In this document: piece by piece, positions 1 through 14,434 of the stretch
Layout of the letters: every line of letters begins with the position of its first letter
Numbering within the stretch: the stretch's first letter is position 1
Assembly: GCA_035048815.1 (NCBI GenBank)
Contig: JAUCBN010000011.1
Location: 16,694,001-16,758,000, forward strand
Length of the DNA: 64,000 bases
DNA from: Abelmoschus esculentus
Taxonomy: Eukaryota > Streptophyta > Magnoliopsida > Malvales > Malvaceae
Reading direction: 5' to 3'
The notes under the pieces: model-generated
Seen by the model: only the letters and a program-made list of their open reading frames with translations
The model's database searches: none
Told to the model about the DNA's origin: nothing
Position numbers and translations under genes: made by a program

Positions 1-2890
1 GAAAATAATTATACAGATTAATCTAAAATTTTCAGCTTTTTAATCGGTTAAAATTCAAACTGGTTCTCAATAAAGGCCATTTAGACATGCACGTTTTAAT
101 CGCAAGAAAACGACAATCAAAAGTTATTAAATCAAATTTTATGCGTTCAAATTGTTAATTATGGGCTTTTGAACATAATTATACAGAATCATCTCAAATT
201 TTTAGCTTTTTACTCGGTTAAAATTCGAACTGATTCTTAATAAAGGTCATTTAGACATGCGCGTTTTAATCGCAACAAAACGACTACCAAAAGTTCTTAA
301 ATCAAATTTTATGAGTTCAAATTATAAATTATGGGCTTTTGAACATAATTATACAGATTAATCTCAAATTTTAAGCTTTTTACTAGGTTAAAATTCAAAC
401 TGATTCTCAATAAAGTTCATTTAGGCATGCACATTTTAATCGGAACAAAACGACAATCAAAAGTTATTAAATCAAATTTTATGCGTTCAAATTGTTAATT
501 GTGGGCTTTTAAACATAATTATACAGATTAATCCAAAATTTTCAGCTTTTTACTCGGTTAAAATTCGAACTGATTCTCAATAAAGGTCATTTAGACTTGC
601 ACGTTTTAATCGCAACAAAACGACAACCAAAAGTTATTAAATCAAATTTTATGCGTTCAAATTGTTAATTATGGGCTTTTGAACATAATTATACAGATTA
701 ATATCAAATTTTCAGCTTTTTACTCGGTTAAAATTCGGACTGATTCTCAATAAAGGTCATTTAGACATGACCGTTTTAATCGAAACAAAACGACTACCAA
801 AAGTTCTTAAATCAAATTTTATGAGTTCAAATTGTTAATTATGGGCTTTTGAAAATAATTATACAGATTAATCTAAAATTTTCAGCTTTTTAATCGGTTA
901 AAATTCAAACTGGTTCTCAATAAAGGCCATTTAGACATGCACGTTTTAATCGCAAGAAAACGACAACCAAAAGTTATTAAATCAAATTTTATGCGTTCAA
1001 ATTGTTAATTATGGGCTTTTGAACATAATTATACAGATTAATCTCAAATTTTCAGCTTTTTACTCGGTTAAAATTCGAACGGATTCTCAATAAAGGTCAT
1101 TTAGACATGCACGTTTTAATCGAAACAAAACGACTACCAAAAGTTCTTAAATCAAATTTTATGAGTTCAAATTGTTAATTATGGGCTTTTGAAAATAATT
1201 ATACAGATTAATCTAAAATTTTCAGGTTTTTAATCGGTTAAAATTCAAACTGGTTCTCAATAAAGGCCATTTAGACATGCACGTTTTAATCGCAAGAAAA
1301 CGATAACCAAAAGTTATTAAATCAAATTTTATGCGTTCAAGTTGTTAATTATGGGCTTTTGAACATAATTATACAGATTCATCTCAAATTTTTAGCTTTT
1401 TACTCGGTTAAAATTCGAACTGATTCTTAATAAAGGTCATTTAGACATGCGCGTTTTAATCGCAACAAAACGACTACCAAAAGTTCTTAAATCAAATTTT
1501 ATGAGTTCAAATTATAAATTATGGGCTTTTGAACATAATTATACAGATTAATATCAAATTTTAAGCTTTTTACTAGGTTAAAATTCGAACTGATTCTCAA
1601 TAAAGTTCATTTAGGCATGCACATTTTAATCGGAACAAAACGACAATCAAAAGTTATTAAATCAAATTTTATGCGTTCAAATTGTTAATTGTGGGCTTTT
1701 AAACATAATTATACAGATTAATCCAAAATTTTCAGCTTTTTACTCGGTTAAAATTCGAACTGATTCTCAATAAAGGTCATTTAGACTTGCACGTTTTAAT
1801 CGCAACAAAACGACAACCAAAAGTTATTAAATCAAATTTTCTGCGTTCAAATTGTTAATTATGGGCTTTTGAACATAATTATACAGATTAATATCAAATT
1901 TTCAGCTTTTTACTCGGTTAAAATTCGGACTGATTCTCAATAAAGGTCATTTAGACATGCACGTTTTAATCGAAGCAAAACGACTACCAAAAGTTCTTAA
2001 ATCAAATTTTATGAGTTCAAATTGTTAATTATGGGCTTTTGAAAATAATTATACAGATTAATCTAAAATTTTCAGCTTTTTAATCGGTTAAAATTCAAAC
2101 TGGTTCTCAATAAAGGCCATTTAGACATGCACGTTTTAATCGCAAGAAAACGACAACCAAAAGTTATTAAATCAAATTTTATGCGTTCAAATTTTTAATT
2201 ATGGGCTTTTGAACATAATTATACAGATTCATCTCAAATTTTTAGCTTTTTACTCGGTTAAAATTCGAACAGATTCTTAATAAAGGTCATTTAGACATGC
2301 GCGTTTTAATCGTAACAAAACGACTACCAAAAGTTCTTAAATAAAATTTTATGAGTTCAAATTATAAGTTATGGGCTTTTGAACATAATTATACAGATTA
2401 ATCTCAAATTTTAAGCTTTTTACTAGGTTAAAATTCGAACTGATTCTCAATAAAGTTCATTTAGGCATGCACATTTTAATCGGAACAAAACGACAACCAA
2501 AAGTTATTAAATCAAATTTTATGCGTTCAAATTGTTAATTGTGGGCTTTTGAACATAATTATACAGATTAATCCAAAATTTTCAGCTTTTTACTCGGTTA
2601 AAATTCGAACTGATTCTCAATAAAGGTCATTTAGACTTGCACGTTTTAATCGCAACAAAACGACAACCAAAAGTTATTAAATCAAATTTTATGCGTTCAA
2701 ATTGTTAATTATGGGCTTTTGAACATAATTATACAGATTAATATCAAATTTTCAGCTTTTTACTCGGTTAAAATTCGGACTGATTCTCAATAAAGGTCAT
2801 TTAGACATGCACGTTTTAATCGAAACAAAACGACTACCAAATGTTCTTAAATCAAATTTTATGAGTTCAAATTGTTAATTATGGGCTTTT
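1..2890 (+). repeat. 5-monomer (850-bp) higher-order repeat
   Basis: Monomers fall into five types repeating in order. A starts GAAAATAATT and has TAATCGGTTA and AAAGGCCAT. B has TGATTCTTAA and GCGTTTTAAT. C has TACTAGGTTA, AAAGTTCATTTAGGCATGC and CGGAAC. D has ATCCAAAATT and TTAGACTTGC. E has ATATCAAATT and AATTCGGAC. Type A starts at 1, 851, 1191, 2041 and 2891, so spacing is 850 bp except for an inserted 340-bp A-E dimer at 851-1190. The order is ABCDE-AE-ABCDE-ABCDE. Copies differ by only a few bases, implying recent amplification or conversion. The array continues beyond the left edge of the window, so the true copy number is unknown. Confidence 0.92.
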
Positions 2891-5800
2891 GAAAATAATT
2901 ATACAGATTAATCTAAAATTTTCAGCTTTTGAATCGGTTAAAATTCAAACTGGTTCTCAATAAAGGTCATTTGGACATGCACGTTTTAATCGCAACAAAA
3001 CGACTTCCAAAAGTTCTTAAATTAAATTTTATGAGTTCAAATTGTAAATTACGGGCTTTTGAACATAATTGTACAGATTAATCCAAAATTTTCAGCTTTT
3101 TACTTGTTTAAAATTTGGACGGATTCTCAATAAATGTCATTTAGACATGCACGTTTTAATCGCAACAAAACGACAACCAAAAGTTATCAAATCAAATTTT
3201 ATGAGTTCAAATTGTTAATTGTGGGCTTTTGAACATAATTATACAGATTAATCCAAAATTTTCAGCTTTTTACTCGGTTAAATTTCGAACTGATTCTCAA
3301 TAAAGGTCATTTAGACATGCACGTTTTAATCGCAAGAAAACGACAGCCAAAAGTTATTAAATCAAATTTTATGAGTTTAAATTGTTAATTATGGACTTTT
3401 GAACATAATTATACAGATTAATCCAAAATTTTCAGCTTTTTACTTGTTTAAAATTTGGACTGATTCTCAATAAATGTCATTTAGACATGCACGTTTTAAT
3501 CGCAACAAAGCGACAACCAAAAGTTATTAAATCAAATTTTATGAGTTCAAATTGTAAATTATGGGCTTTTGAACATAATAATAGAAATTAATCTCAAATT
3601 TTTAGCTTTTTACTCGGTTAAAATTCGAACTGATTCTCAATAAAGGTCATTTAGACATGCACGTTTTAATCGCAACAAAACGGCTTCCAAAAGTTCTTAA
3701 ATCAAATTTTATGAGTTCAAATTGTAAATTATGGGCTTTTGAACATAATTATACAGATTATTCCAAAATTTTCAGCTTTTTATTCGGTTAAAATTCGAAC
3801 TTATTCTCAATAAAGGTCATTTAGACATGCACATTTTAATCGCAACAAAACGACTGCCAAAAGTTATTAAATCAAATTTTATGAGTTCCAATGGTTAATT
3901 ATGGGCTTTTGAACATAATTATATAGATTAATCCAAAATTTTCAGCTTTTTACTCGGTTAAAATTCGGACTGATTCTCAATAAAGGTCATTTAGACATGT
4001 ACGTTTTAATCGCAACAAAACGACAACCAAAAGTTATTAAATCAAATTTTATGCGTTCAAATTGTTAATTATGCTCTTTTGAACATAATTATACAGTTTA
4101 ATCTCAAATTTTTAGCTTTTTACTAGGTTAAAATTCGAACTGATTCTCAATAAAGGTCATTTAGACATGCACGTTTTAATCGCAACAAAACGACTACCAA
4201 AAGTTATTAAATCAAATTTTATGAGTTCAAATTGTAAATTATGGGCTTTTGAAGATAATTATACATATTAATCTCAAATTTTCAGCTTTTTACTCGGTTA
4301 AAATTCGAACTGATTCTCAATAAAGGTCATTTAGAGATACACGTTTTAATCGCAACAAAAAGACAACCAAAAGTTATTAAATCAAATTTTATGAGTCCAA
4401 ATTGTTAATTATGCTCTATTGAACATAATTATACAGATTAATCTCAAATTTTTAGCTTTTTACTCGGTTAAAATTCGAACTGATTCTCAATAAAGATCAT
4501 TTAGACATGCACATTTTAATCGAAACAAATCGACTACCAAAAGTTATTAAATCAAATTTTATGAGTTGAAATTCTAAATTATGGGCTTTTGAAGATAATT
4601 ATACAGATTAATCTCAAATTTTATGCTTTTTACTCGGTTAAAATTTGAACTAATTCTCAATAAAGGTCATTTAGACATGCACGTTTTAATCGCAACAAAA
4701 CGACTTCCAAAAGTTCTTAAATCAAATTTTATGAGTTCAAAGTGTAAATTATGGGCTTTTGAACATAATTATACAGATTAATCCAAAATTTTCAGCTTTT
4801 TACTTGTTTAAAATTTGGACTGATTCTCAATAAATGTCATTTAGACATGCACGTTTTAATCGCAACAAAACGACAACCAAAAGTTATCAAATCATATTTT
4901 ATGAGTTCAAATTATTAATTGTGGGCTTTTGAACATAATTATACAGATTAATCCAAAATTTTCAGCTTTTTACTCGGTTAAAATTCGGACTGATTCTCAA
5001 TAAAGGTCATTTAGACATGTACGTTTTAATCGCAACAAAACGACAACCAAAAGTTATTAAATCAAATTTTATGCGTTCAAATTGTTAATTATGCTCTTTT
5101 GAACATAATTATACAGTTTAATCTCAAATTTTTAGCTTTTTACTAGGTTAAAATTCGAACTGATTCTCAATAAAGGTCATTTAGACATGCACGTTTTAAT
5201 CGCAACAAAACGACTACCAAAAGTTATTAAATCAAATTTTATGAGTTCAAATTGTTAATTGTGGGCTTTTGAACATAATTATATAGATTAATCCAAAATT
5301 TTCAGCTTTTTACTCGGTTAAAATTCGAACTGATTCTTAATAAAGGTCATTTAGACATGCACATTTTAATCGAAACAAAACGACTACCAAAACTTATTAA
5401 ATCAAATTTTATGAGTCCAAATTGTTAATTATGCTCTTTTGAACATAATTATACAGATTAATCTCAAATTCTTAGCTTTTTACTCGGTTAAAATTCGAAT
5501 TGATTCTCAATAAAGGTCATTTAGACATGCACATTTTAATCGAAACAAAACGACTACCAAAAGTTATTAAATCAAATTTTATGAGTTCAAATTGTTAATT
5601 ATGGGCTTTTGAACATAATTATACAGATTAATCTAAAATTTTTAGCTTTTTACTGGGTTAAAATTCGGACTGATTCTCAATAAAGGTCATTTACACATGT
5701 ACATTTTAATCATAACAAAACGACAACCAAAAGTTATTAAATCAAATTTTATGAGTTCAAATTGTTAATTGTGGGCTTTTGAACAAAATTATACAGATTA

Positions 5801-8800
5801 ATCCAAAATTTTTAGCTTTTTACTCGGTTAAAATTCGAACTGATTCGCAATAAAGGTCATTTAGACTTGCACGTTTTAATCGCAACAAAACGACAACCAA
5901 AAGTTATTAAATCAAATTTTATGCGTTCAAATTGTTAATTATGGGCTTTTGAACATAATTATACAGATTAATCTCAAATTTTTAGCTTTTTACTAGGTTA
6001 AAATTCGAACTGATTCTCAATAAAGGTCATTTAGACATGCACGTTTTAATCGCAACAAAACGACTACCAAAAGTTATTAAATCAAATTTTATGAGTTCAA
6101 ATTGTAAATTATGGGCTTTTGAAGATAATTATACATATTAATCTCAAATTTTCAGCTTTTTACTCAGTTAAAATTCGAACTGATTCTCAATAAAGGTCAT
6201 TTAGAGATACACGTTTTAATCGCAACAAAAAGACAACCAAAAGTTATTAAATCAAATTTTATGAGTCCAAATTGTTAATTATGCTCTATTGAACATAATT
6301 ATACAGATTAATCTCAAATTTTTAGCTTTTTACTCGGTTAAAATTCGAACTGATTCTCAATAAAGATCATTTAGACATGCACATTTTAATCGAAACAAAA
6401 CGACTACCAAAAGTTATTAAATCAAATTTTATGAGTTCAAATTCTAAATTATGGGCTTTTGAAGATAATTATACAGATTAATCTCAAATTTTAAGCTTTT
6501 TACTCGGTTAAAATTTGAACTAATTCTCAATAAAGGTCATTTAGACATGCACATTTTAATCGCAACAAAACGACTTCCAAAAGTTCTTAAATCAAATTTT
6601 ATGAGTTCAAAGTGTAAATTATGGGCTTTTGAACATAATTATACAGATTAATCCAAAATTTTCAGCTTTTTACTTGTTTAAAATTTGGACTGATTCTCAA
6701 TAAATGTCATTTAGACATGCACGTTTTAATCGCAACAAAACGACAACCAAAAGTTATCAAATCATATTTTATGAGTTCAAATTTTTAATTGTGGGCTTTT
6801 GAACATAATTATACAGATTAATCCAAAATTTTCAGCTTTTTACTCGGTTAAAATTCGGACTGATTCTCAATAAAGGTCATTTAGACATGCACGTTTTAAT
6901 CGCAACAAAACGACAGCCAAAAGTTATTAAATCAAATTTTATGAGTTCAAATTGTTAATTATGGACTTTTGAACATAATTATACAGATTAATCCAAAATT
7001 TTCAGCTTTTTACTTGTTTAAAATTTGGACTGATTCTCAATAAATGTCATTTAGACATGCACGTTTTAATCGCAACAAAACGACAACCAAAAGTTATTAA
7101 ATCAAATTTTATGAGTTCAAATTGTAAATTATGGGCTTTTGAACATAATAATAGAAATTAATCTCAAATTTTTAGCTTTTTACTCGGTTAAAATTCGAAC
7201 TGATTCTCAATAAAGGTCATTTAGACATGCACGTTTTAATCGCAACAAAACGGCTTCCAAAAGTTCTTAAATCAAATTTTATGAGTTCAAATTGTAAATT
7301 ATGGGCTTTTGAACATAATTATACAGATTATTCCAAAATTTTCAGCTTTTTATTCGGTTAAAATTCGAACTTATTCTCAATAAAGGTCATTTAGACATGC
7401 ACATTTTAATCGCAACAAAACGACTGCCAAAAGTTATTAAATCAAATTTTATGAGTTCCAATGGTTAATTATGGGCTTTTGAACATAATTATATAGATTA
7501 ATCCAAAATTTTCAGCTTTTTACTCGGTTAAAATTCGGACTCATTCTCAATAAAGGTCATTTAGACATGTACGTTTTAATCGCAACAAAACGACAACCAA
7601 AAGTTATTAAATCAAATTTTATGCGTTCAAATTGTTAATTATGCTCTTTTGAACATAATTATACAGTTTAATCTCAAATTTTTAGCTTTTTACTAGGTTA
7701 AAATTCGAACTGATTCTCAATAAAGGTCATTTAGACATGCACGTTTTAATCGCAACAAAACGACTACCAAAAGTTATTAAATCAAATTTTATGAGTTCAA
7801 ATTGTAAATTATGGGCTTTTGAAGATAATTATACATATTAATCTCAAATTTTCAGCTTTTTACTCGGTTAAAATTCGAACTGATTCTCAATAAAGGTCAT
7901 TTAGAGATACACGTTTTAATCGCAACAAAAAGACAACCAAAAGTTATTAAATCAAATTTTATGAGTCCAAATTGTTAATTATGCTCTATTGAACATAATT
8001 ATACAGATTAATCTCAAATTTTTAGCTTTTTACTCGGTTAAAATTCGAACTGATTCTCAATAAAGATCATTTAGACATGCACATTTTAATCGAAACAAAA
8101 CGACTACCAAAAGTTATTAAATCAAATTTTATGAGTTCAAATTCTAAATTATGGGCTTTTGAAGATAATTATACAGATTAATCTCAAATTTTATGCTTTT
8201 TACTCGGTTAAAATTTGAACTAATTCTCAATAAAGGTCATTTAGACATGCACGTTTTAATCGCAACAAAACGACTTCCAAAAGTTCTTAAATCAAATTTT
8301 ATGAGTTCAAAGTGTAAATTATGGGCTTTTGAACATAATTATACAGATTAATCCAAAATTTTCAGCTTTTTACTTGTTTAAAATTTGGACTGATTCTCAA
8401 TAAATGTCATTTAGACATGCACGTTTTAATCGCAACAAAACGACAACCAAAAGTTATCAAATCATATTTTATGAGTTCAAATTGTTAATTGTGGGCTTTT
8501 GAACATAATTATACAGATTAATCCAAAATTTTCAGCTTTTTACTCGGTTAAAATTCGGACTGATTCTCAATAAAGGTCATTTAGACATGTACGTTTTAAT
8601 CGCAACAAAACGACAACCAAAAGTTATTAAATCAAATTTTATGCGTTCAAATTGTTAATTATGCTCTTTTGAACATAATTATACAGTTTAATCTCAAATT
8701 TTTAGCTTTTTACTCGGTTAAAATTCGAATTGATTCTCAATAAAGGTCATTTAGACATGCACATTTTAATCGAAACAAAACGACTACCAAAAGTTATTAA

Positions 8801-11800
8801 ATCAAATTTTATGAGTTCAAATTGTTAATTATGGGCTTTTGAAAATAATTATACAGATTAATCTAAAATTTTTAGCTTTTTACTGGGTTAAAATTCGGAC
8901 TGATTCTCAATAAAGGTCATTTACACATGTACATTTTAATCATAACAAAACGACAACCAAAAGTTATTAAATCAAATTTTATGAGTTCAAATTGTTAATT
9001 GTGGGCTTTTGAACATAATTATACAGATTAATCCAAAATTTTTAGCTTTTTACTCGGTTAAAATTCGAACTGATTCGCAATAAAGGTCATTTAGACTTGC
9101 ACGTTTTAATCGCAACAAAACGACAACCAAAAGTTATTAAATCAAATTTTATGCGTTCAAATTGTTAATTATGGGCTTTTGAACATAACTACACAGATTA
9201 ATCTCAAATTTTTAGCTTTTTACTAGGTTAAAATTCGAACTGATTCTCAATAAAGGTCATTTAGACATGCACGTTTTAATCGCAACAAAACGACTACCAA
9301 AAGTTATTAAATCAAATTTTATGAGTTCAAATTGTAAATTATGGGCTTTTGAAGATAATTATACATATTAATCTCAAATTTTCAGCTTTTTACTCGGTTA
9401 AAATTCTAACTGATTCTCAATAAAGGTCATTTAGAGATACACGTTTTAATCGCAACAAAAAGACAACCAAAAGTTATTAAATCAAATTTTATGAGTCCAA
9501 ATTGTTAATTATGGTCTATTGAACATAATTATACAGATTAATCTCAAATTTTTAGCTTTTCACTCGGTTAAAATTCGAACTGATTCTCAATAAAGATCAT
9601 TTAGACATGCACATTTTAATCGAAACAAAACGACTACCAAAAGTTATTAAATCAAATTTTATGAGTTCAAATTGTTAATTATGGGCTTTTGAAGATAATT
9701 ATACATATTAATCTCAAATTTTAAGCTTTTTACTCGGTTAAAATTCGAACTGATTCTCAATAAAGGTCATTTAGAGATACACGTTTTAATCGCAACAAAA
9801 CGACAGCCAAAAGTTATTAAATCAAATTTTATGAGTTCAAATTGTTAATTATGGACTTTTGAACATAATTATACAGATTAATCCAAAATTTTCAGCTTTT
9901 TACTTGTTTAAAATTTGGACTGATTCTCAATAAATGTCATTTAGACATGCACGTTTTAATCGCAACAAAACGACAACCAAAAGTTATTAAATAAAATTTT
10001 ATGAGTTCAAATTGTAAATTATGGGCTTTTGAACATAATAATAGAAATTAATCTCAAATTTTTAGCTTTTTACTCGGTTAAAATTCGAACTGATTCTCAA
10101 TAAAGGTCATTTAGACATGCACGTTTTAATCGCAACAAAACGGCTTCCAAAAGTTCTTAAATCAAATTTTATGAGTTCAAATTGTAAATTATGGGCTTTT
10201 GAACATAATTATACAGATTATTCCAAAATTTTCAGCTTTTTATTCGGTTAAAATTCGAACTTATTCTCAATAAAGGTCATTTAGACATGCACATTTTAAT
10301 CGCAACAAAACGACTGCCAAAAGTTATTAAATCAAATTTTATGAGTTCCAATGGTTAATTATGGGCTTTTGAACATAATTATATAGATTAATCCAAAATT
10401 TTCAGCTTTTTACTCGGTTAAAATTCGGACTAATTCTCAATAAAGGTCATTTAGACATGTACGTTTTAATCGCAACAAAACGACAACCAAAAGTTATTAA
10501 ATCAAATTTTATGCGTTCAAATTGTTAATTATGCTCTTTTGAACATAATTATACAGTTTAATCTCAAATTTTTAGCTTTTTACTAGGTTAAAATTCGAAC
10601 TGATTCTCAATAAAGGTCATTTAGACATGCACGTTTTAATCGCAACAAAACGACTACCAAAAGTTATTAAATCAAATTTTATGAGTTCAAATTGTAAATT
10701 ATGGGCTTTTGAAGATAATTATACATATTAATCTCAAATTTTCAGCTTTTTACTCGGTTAAAATTCGAACTGATTCTCAATAAAGGTCATTTAGAGATAC
10801 ACGTTTTAATCGCAACAAAAAGACAACCAAAAGTTATTAAATCAAATTTTATGAGTCCAAATTGTTAATTATGCTCTATTGAACATAATTATACAGATTA
10901 ATCTCAAATTTTTAGCTTTTTACTCGGTTAAAATTCGAACTGATTCTCAATAAAGATCATTTAGACATGCACATTTTAATCGAAACAAAACGACTACCAA
11001 AAGTTATTAAATCAAATTTTATGAGTTCAAATTCTAAATTATGGGCTTTTGAAGATAATTATACAGATTAATCTCAAATTTTATGCTTTTTACTCGGTTA
11101 AAATTTGAACTAATTCTCAATAAAGGTCATTTAGACATGCACGTTTTAATCGCAACAAAACGACTTCCAAAAGTTCTTAAATCAAATTTTATGAGTTCAA
11201 AGTGTAAATTATGGGCTTTTGAACATAATTATACAGATTAATCCAAAATTTTCAGCTTTTTACTTGTTTAAAATTTGGACTGATTCTCAATAAATGTCAT
11301 TTAGACATGCACGTTTTAATCGCAACAAAACGACAACCAAAAGTTATCAAATCATATTTTATGAGTTCAAATTGTTAATTGTGGGCTTTTGAACATAATT
11401 ATACAGATTAATCCAAAATTTTCAGCTTTTTACTCGGTTAAAATTCGGACTGATTCTCAATAAAGGTCATTTAGACATGTACGTTTTAATCGCAACAAAA
11501 CGACAACCAAAAGTTATTAAATCAAATTTTATGCGTTCAAATTGTTAATTATGCTCTTTTGAACATAATTATACAGTTTAATCTCAAATTTTTAGCTTTT
11601 TACTAGGTTAAAATTCGAACTGATTCTCAATAAAGGTCATTTAGACATGCACGTTTTAATCGCAACAAAACGACTACCAAAAGTTATTAAATCAAATTTT
11701 ATGAGTTCAAATTGTTAATTGTGGGCTTTTGAACATAATTATATAGATTAATCCAAAATTTTCAGCTTTTTACTCGGTTAAAATTCGAACTGATTCTCAA

Positions 11801-12910
11801 TAAAGGTCATTTAGACATGCACGTTTTAATCGAAACAAAACGACTACCAAAACTTATTAAATCAAATTTTATGAGTCCAAATTGTTAATTATGCTCTTTT
11901 GAACATAATTATACAGATTAATCTCAAATTCTTAGCTTTTTACTCGGTTAAAATTCGAATTGATTCTCAATAAAGGTCATTTAGACATGCACATTTTAAT
12001 CGAAACAAAACGACTACCAAAAGTTATTAAATCAAATTTTATGAGTTCAAATTGTTAATTATGGGCTTTTGAAAATAATTATACAGATTAATCTAAAATT
12101 TTTAGCTTTTTACTGGGTTAAAATTCGGACTGATTCTCAATAAAGGTCATTTACACATGTACATTTTAATCATAACAAAACGACAACCAAAAGTTATTAA
12201 ATCAAATTTTATGAGTTCAAATTGTTAATTGTGGGCTTTTGAACATAATTATACAGATTAATCCAAAATTTTTAGCTTTTTACTCGGTTAAAATTCGAAC
12301 TGATTCGCAATAAAGGTCATTTAGACTTGCACGTTTTAATCGCAACAAAACGACAACCAAAAGTTATTAAATCAAATTTTATGCGTTCAAATTGTTAATT
12401 ATGGGCTTTTGAACATAACTACACAGATTAATCTCAAATTTTTAGCTTTTTACTAGGTTAAAATTCGAACTGATTCTCAATAAAGGTCATTTAGACATGC
12501 ACGTTTTAATCGCAACAAAACGACTACCAAAAGTTATTAAATCAAATTTTATGAGTTCAAATTGTAAATTATGGGCTTTTGAAGATAATTATACATATTA
12601 ATCTCAAATTTTCAGCTTTTTACTCGGTTAAAATTCGAACTGATTCTCAATAAAGGTCATTTAGAGATACACGTTTTAATCGCAACAAAAAGACAACCAA
12701 AAGTTATTAAATCAAATTTTATGAGTCCAAATTGTTAATTGTGGGCTTTTGAACATAATTATACAGATTAATCCAAAATTTTCAGCTTTTTACTCGGTTA
12801 AAATTCGAATTGATTCTCAATAAAGGTCATTTAGACATGCACATTTTAATCGAAACAAAACGACTACCAAAACTTATTAAATCAAATTTTATGAGTCCAA
12901 ATTGTTAATT
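2891..12910 (+). repeat. 19-monomer (3,230-bp) higher-order repeat
   Basis: Rare variants recur at multiples of 170 bp that average 3,230 bp, which is 19 monomers. TTACACATGT occurs at 5691, 8921 and 12151, exactly 3,230 apart. TTAGAGATAC occurs at 6201, 9431 and 12661, and again at 4331, 7901 and 10791. The second set has spacings of 3,570 and 2,890, that is 19 monomers plus or minus two. CGGCTTCCAA occurs at 3681, 7251 and 10141 with the same two spacings. About three copies are therefore present, with two-monomer gains or losses between them. Individual monomers recur within the unit too (TACTTGTTTA variant at 3101, 3441, 4801, 6671, 7011), so the 19-mer itself grew from smaller duplications. 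The exact left edge is approximate. Confidence 0.88.
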
Positions 12911-14434
12911 ATGCTCTTTTGAACATAATTATACAGATTAATCTCAAATTTTAAGCTTTTTACTCGGTTAAAATTCGAACTGATTCTCAATAAAGGTTAT
13001 TTAGACATGCACGTTTTAATCGCAACAAAACGACTACCAAAAGTTCTTAAATCAAATTTTATGAGTTCAAATTGCAAATTTTGGGCTTTTGAACATAATT
13101 ATACAGATTAATCTCAAATTTTAAGCTTTTTACTAGGTTAAAATTCGAACTGATACTCAATAAAGTTCATTTAGGCATGCACATTTTAATCGGAACAAAA
13201 CGACAACCAAATGTTATTAAATCAAATTTTATGCGTTCAAATTGTTAATTATGGGCTTTTGAACATAATTATACAGATTAATCTCAAATTTTCAGCTTTT
13301 TACTCGGTTAAAATTCGAATTGATTCTCAGTAAAGGTCATTTAGATATGCACGTTTTAATTGCAACAAAACGACAACCAAAAGTTATTAAATCAAATTTT
13401 ATGAGTTCAAATTGTTAATTAAGGGCTTTTGAACATAATTATACAGATTAATCCAAAAGTTTCAGCTTTTTACGCGGTTAAAATTTGAACTGATTCTCAA
13501 TAAAGATCATTTAGACATGCACGTTTTAATCGCAACAAAACGACTACCAAAAGTTATTAAATCAAATTTTATGAGTTCAAATTATTAATTATGGGCTTTT
13601 GAACATAATTATAAAGATTAATCTCAAATTTTCAGCTTTTTACTCGGTTAAAATTCGAACAAATTCTCAATAAAGTATATTTAGACATGCACGTTTTAAT
13701 CGCAACAAAATGATAATCAAAAGCAATTAAATCAAATTTTATGAGTTCAAATTGTTAATTATGGCCTTTTGAACATAATTGTACAGATTAATCTTAATTT
13801 TTCAGCTTTTTACTAGGTTAAAATTCGAACTGATTCTCAATAAAGGTCCTTTAGACATGCACGTTTTAATTGAAACAAAACGACAACCAAAAGTTATTAA
13901 ATAAAATTTTATGAGTTCAAATTGTTAATTATGGGCTTTTAAACATAATTATACAGATTAATCTCCAATATTCAGCTTTTTACTCGGTTAAAATTCGAAC
14001 TGATTATCAATAAAGGTAATTTAGACATGCACGTTTAATCGCAACAAAACGACAACGGAAAGTTATTAAATCAAATTTTATGAGTTCAAATTCTTAATTA
14101 TGGGCTTTTGAACATAATTATACATAATAATCCAAAATTTTCAGATTTTTACTCGGTTAAAATTTGAACTTATTCTCAATAAAGGTCATTTAGACATGCA
14201 CATTTTAATCGCAAAAAAACGACTACCAAAAGTTATTAAATCAAATTTTATGAGTTCAAATTGTTAATTATGGGCTTTTGAACATAATTCTACAAATTAA
14301 TCCAAAATTTTCAGCTTTTTACTCGGTTAAAATTCGGACTAATTCTCATTAAAGGTCATTTAGACATGCACGTTTTAATCGCAACAAAACGACAACCAAA
14401 AGTTCTTAAATCAAATTTTATGAGTTCAAATTGT

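Noticed and set aside
1..12910. CRISPR-like regular repetition
   Set aside because: The whole 170-bp unit is repeated without unique spacers, and the rest of the window is eukaryotic retroelement sequence.
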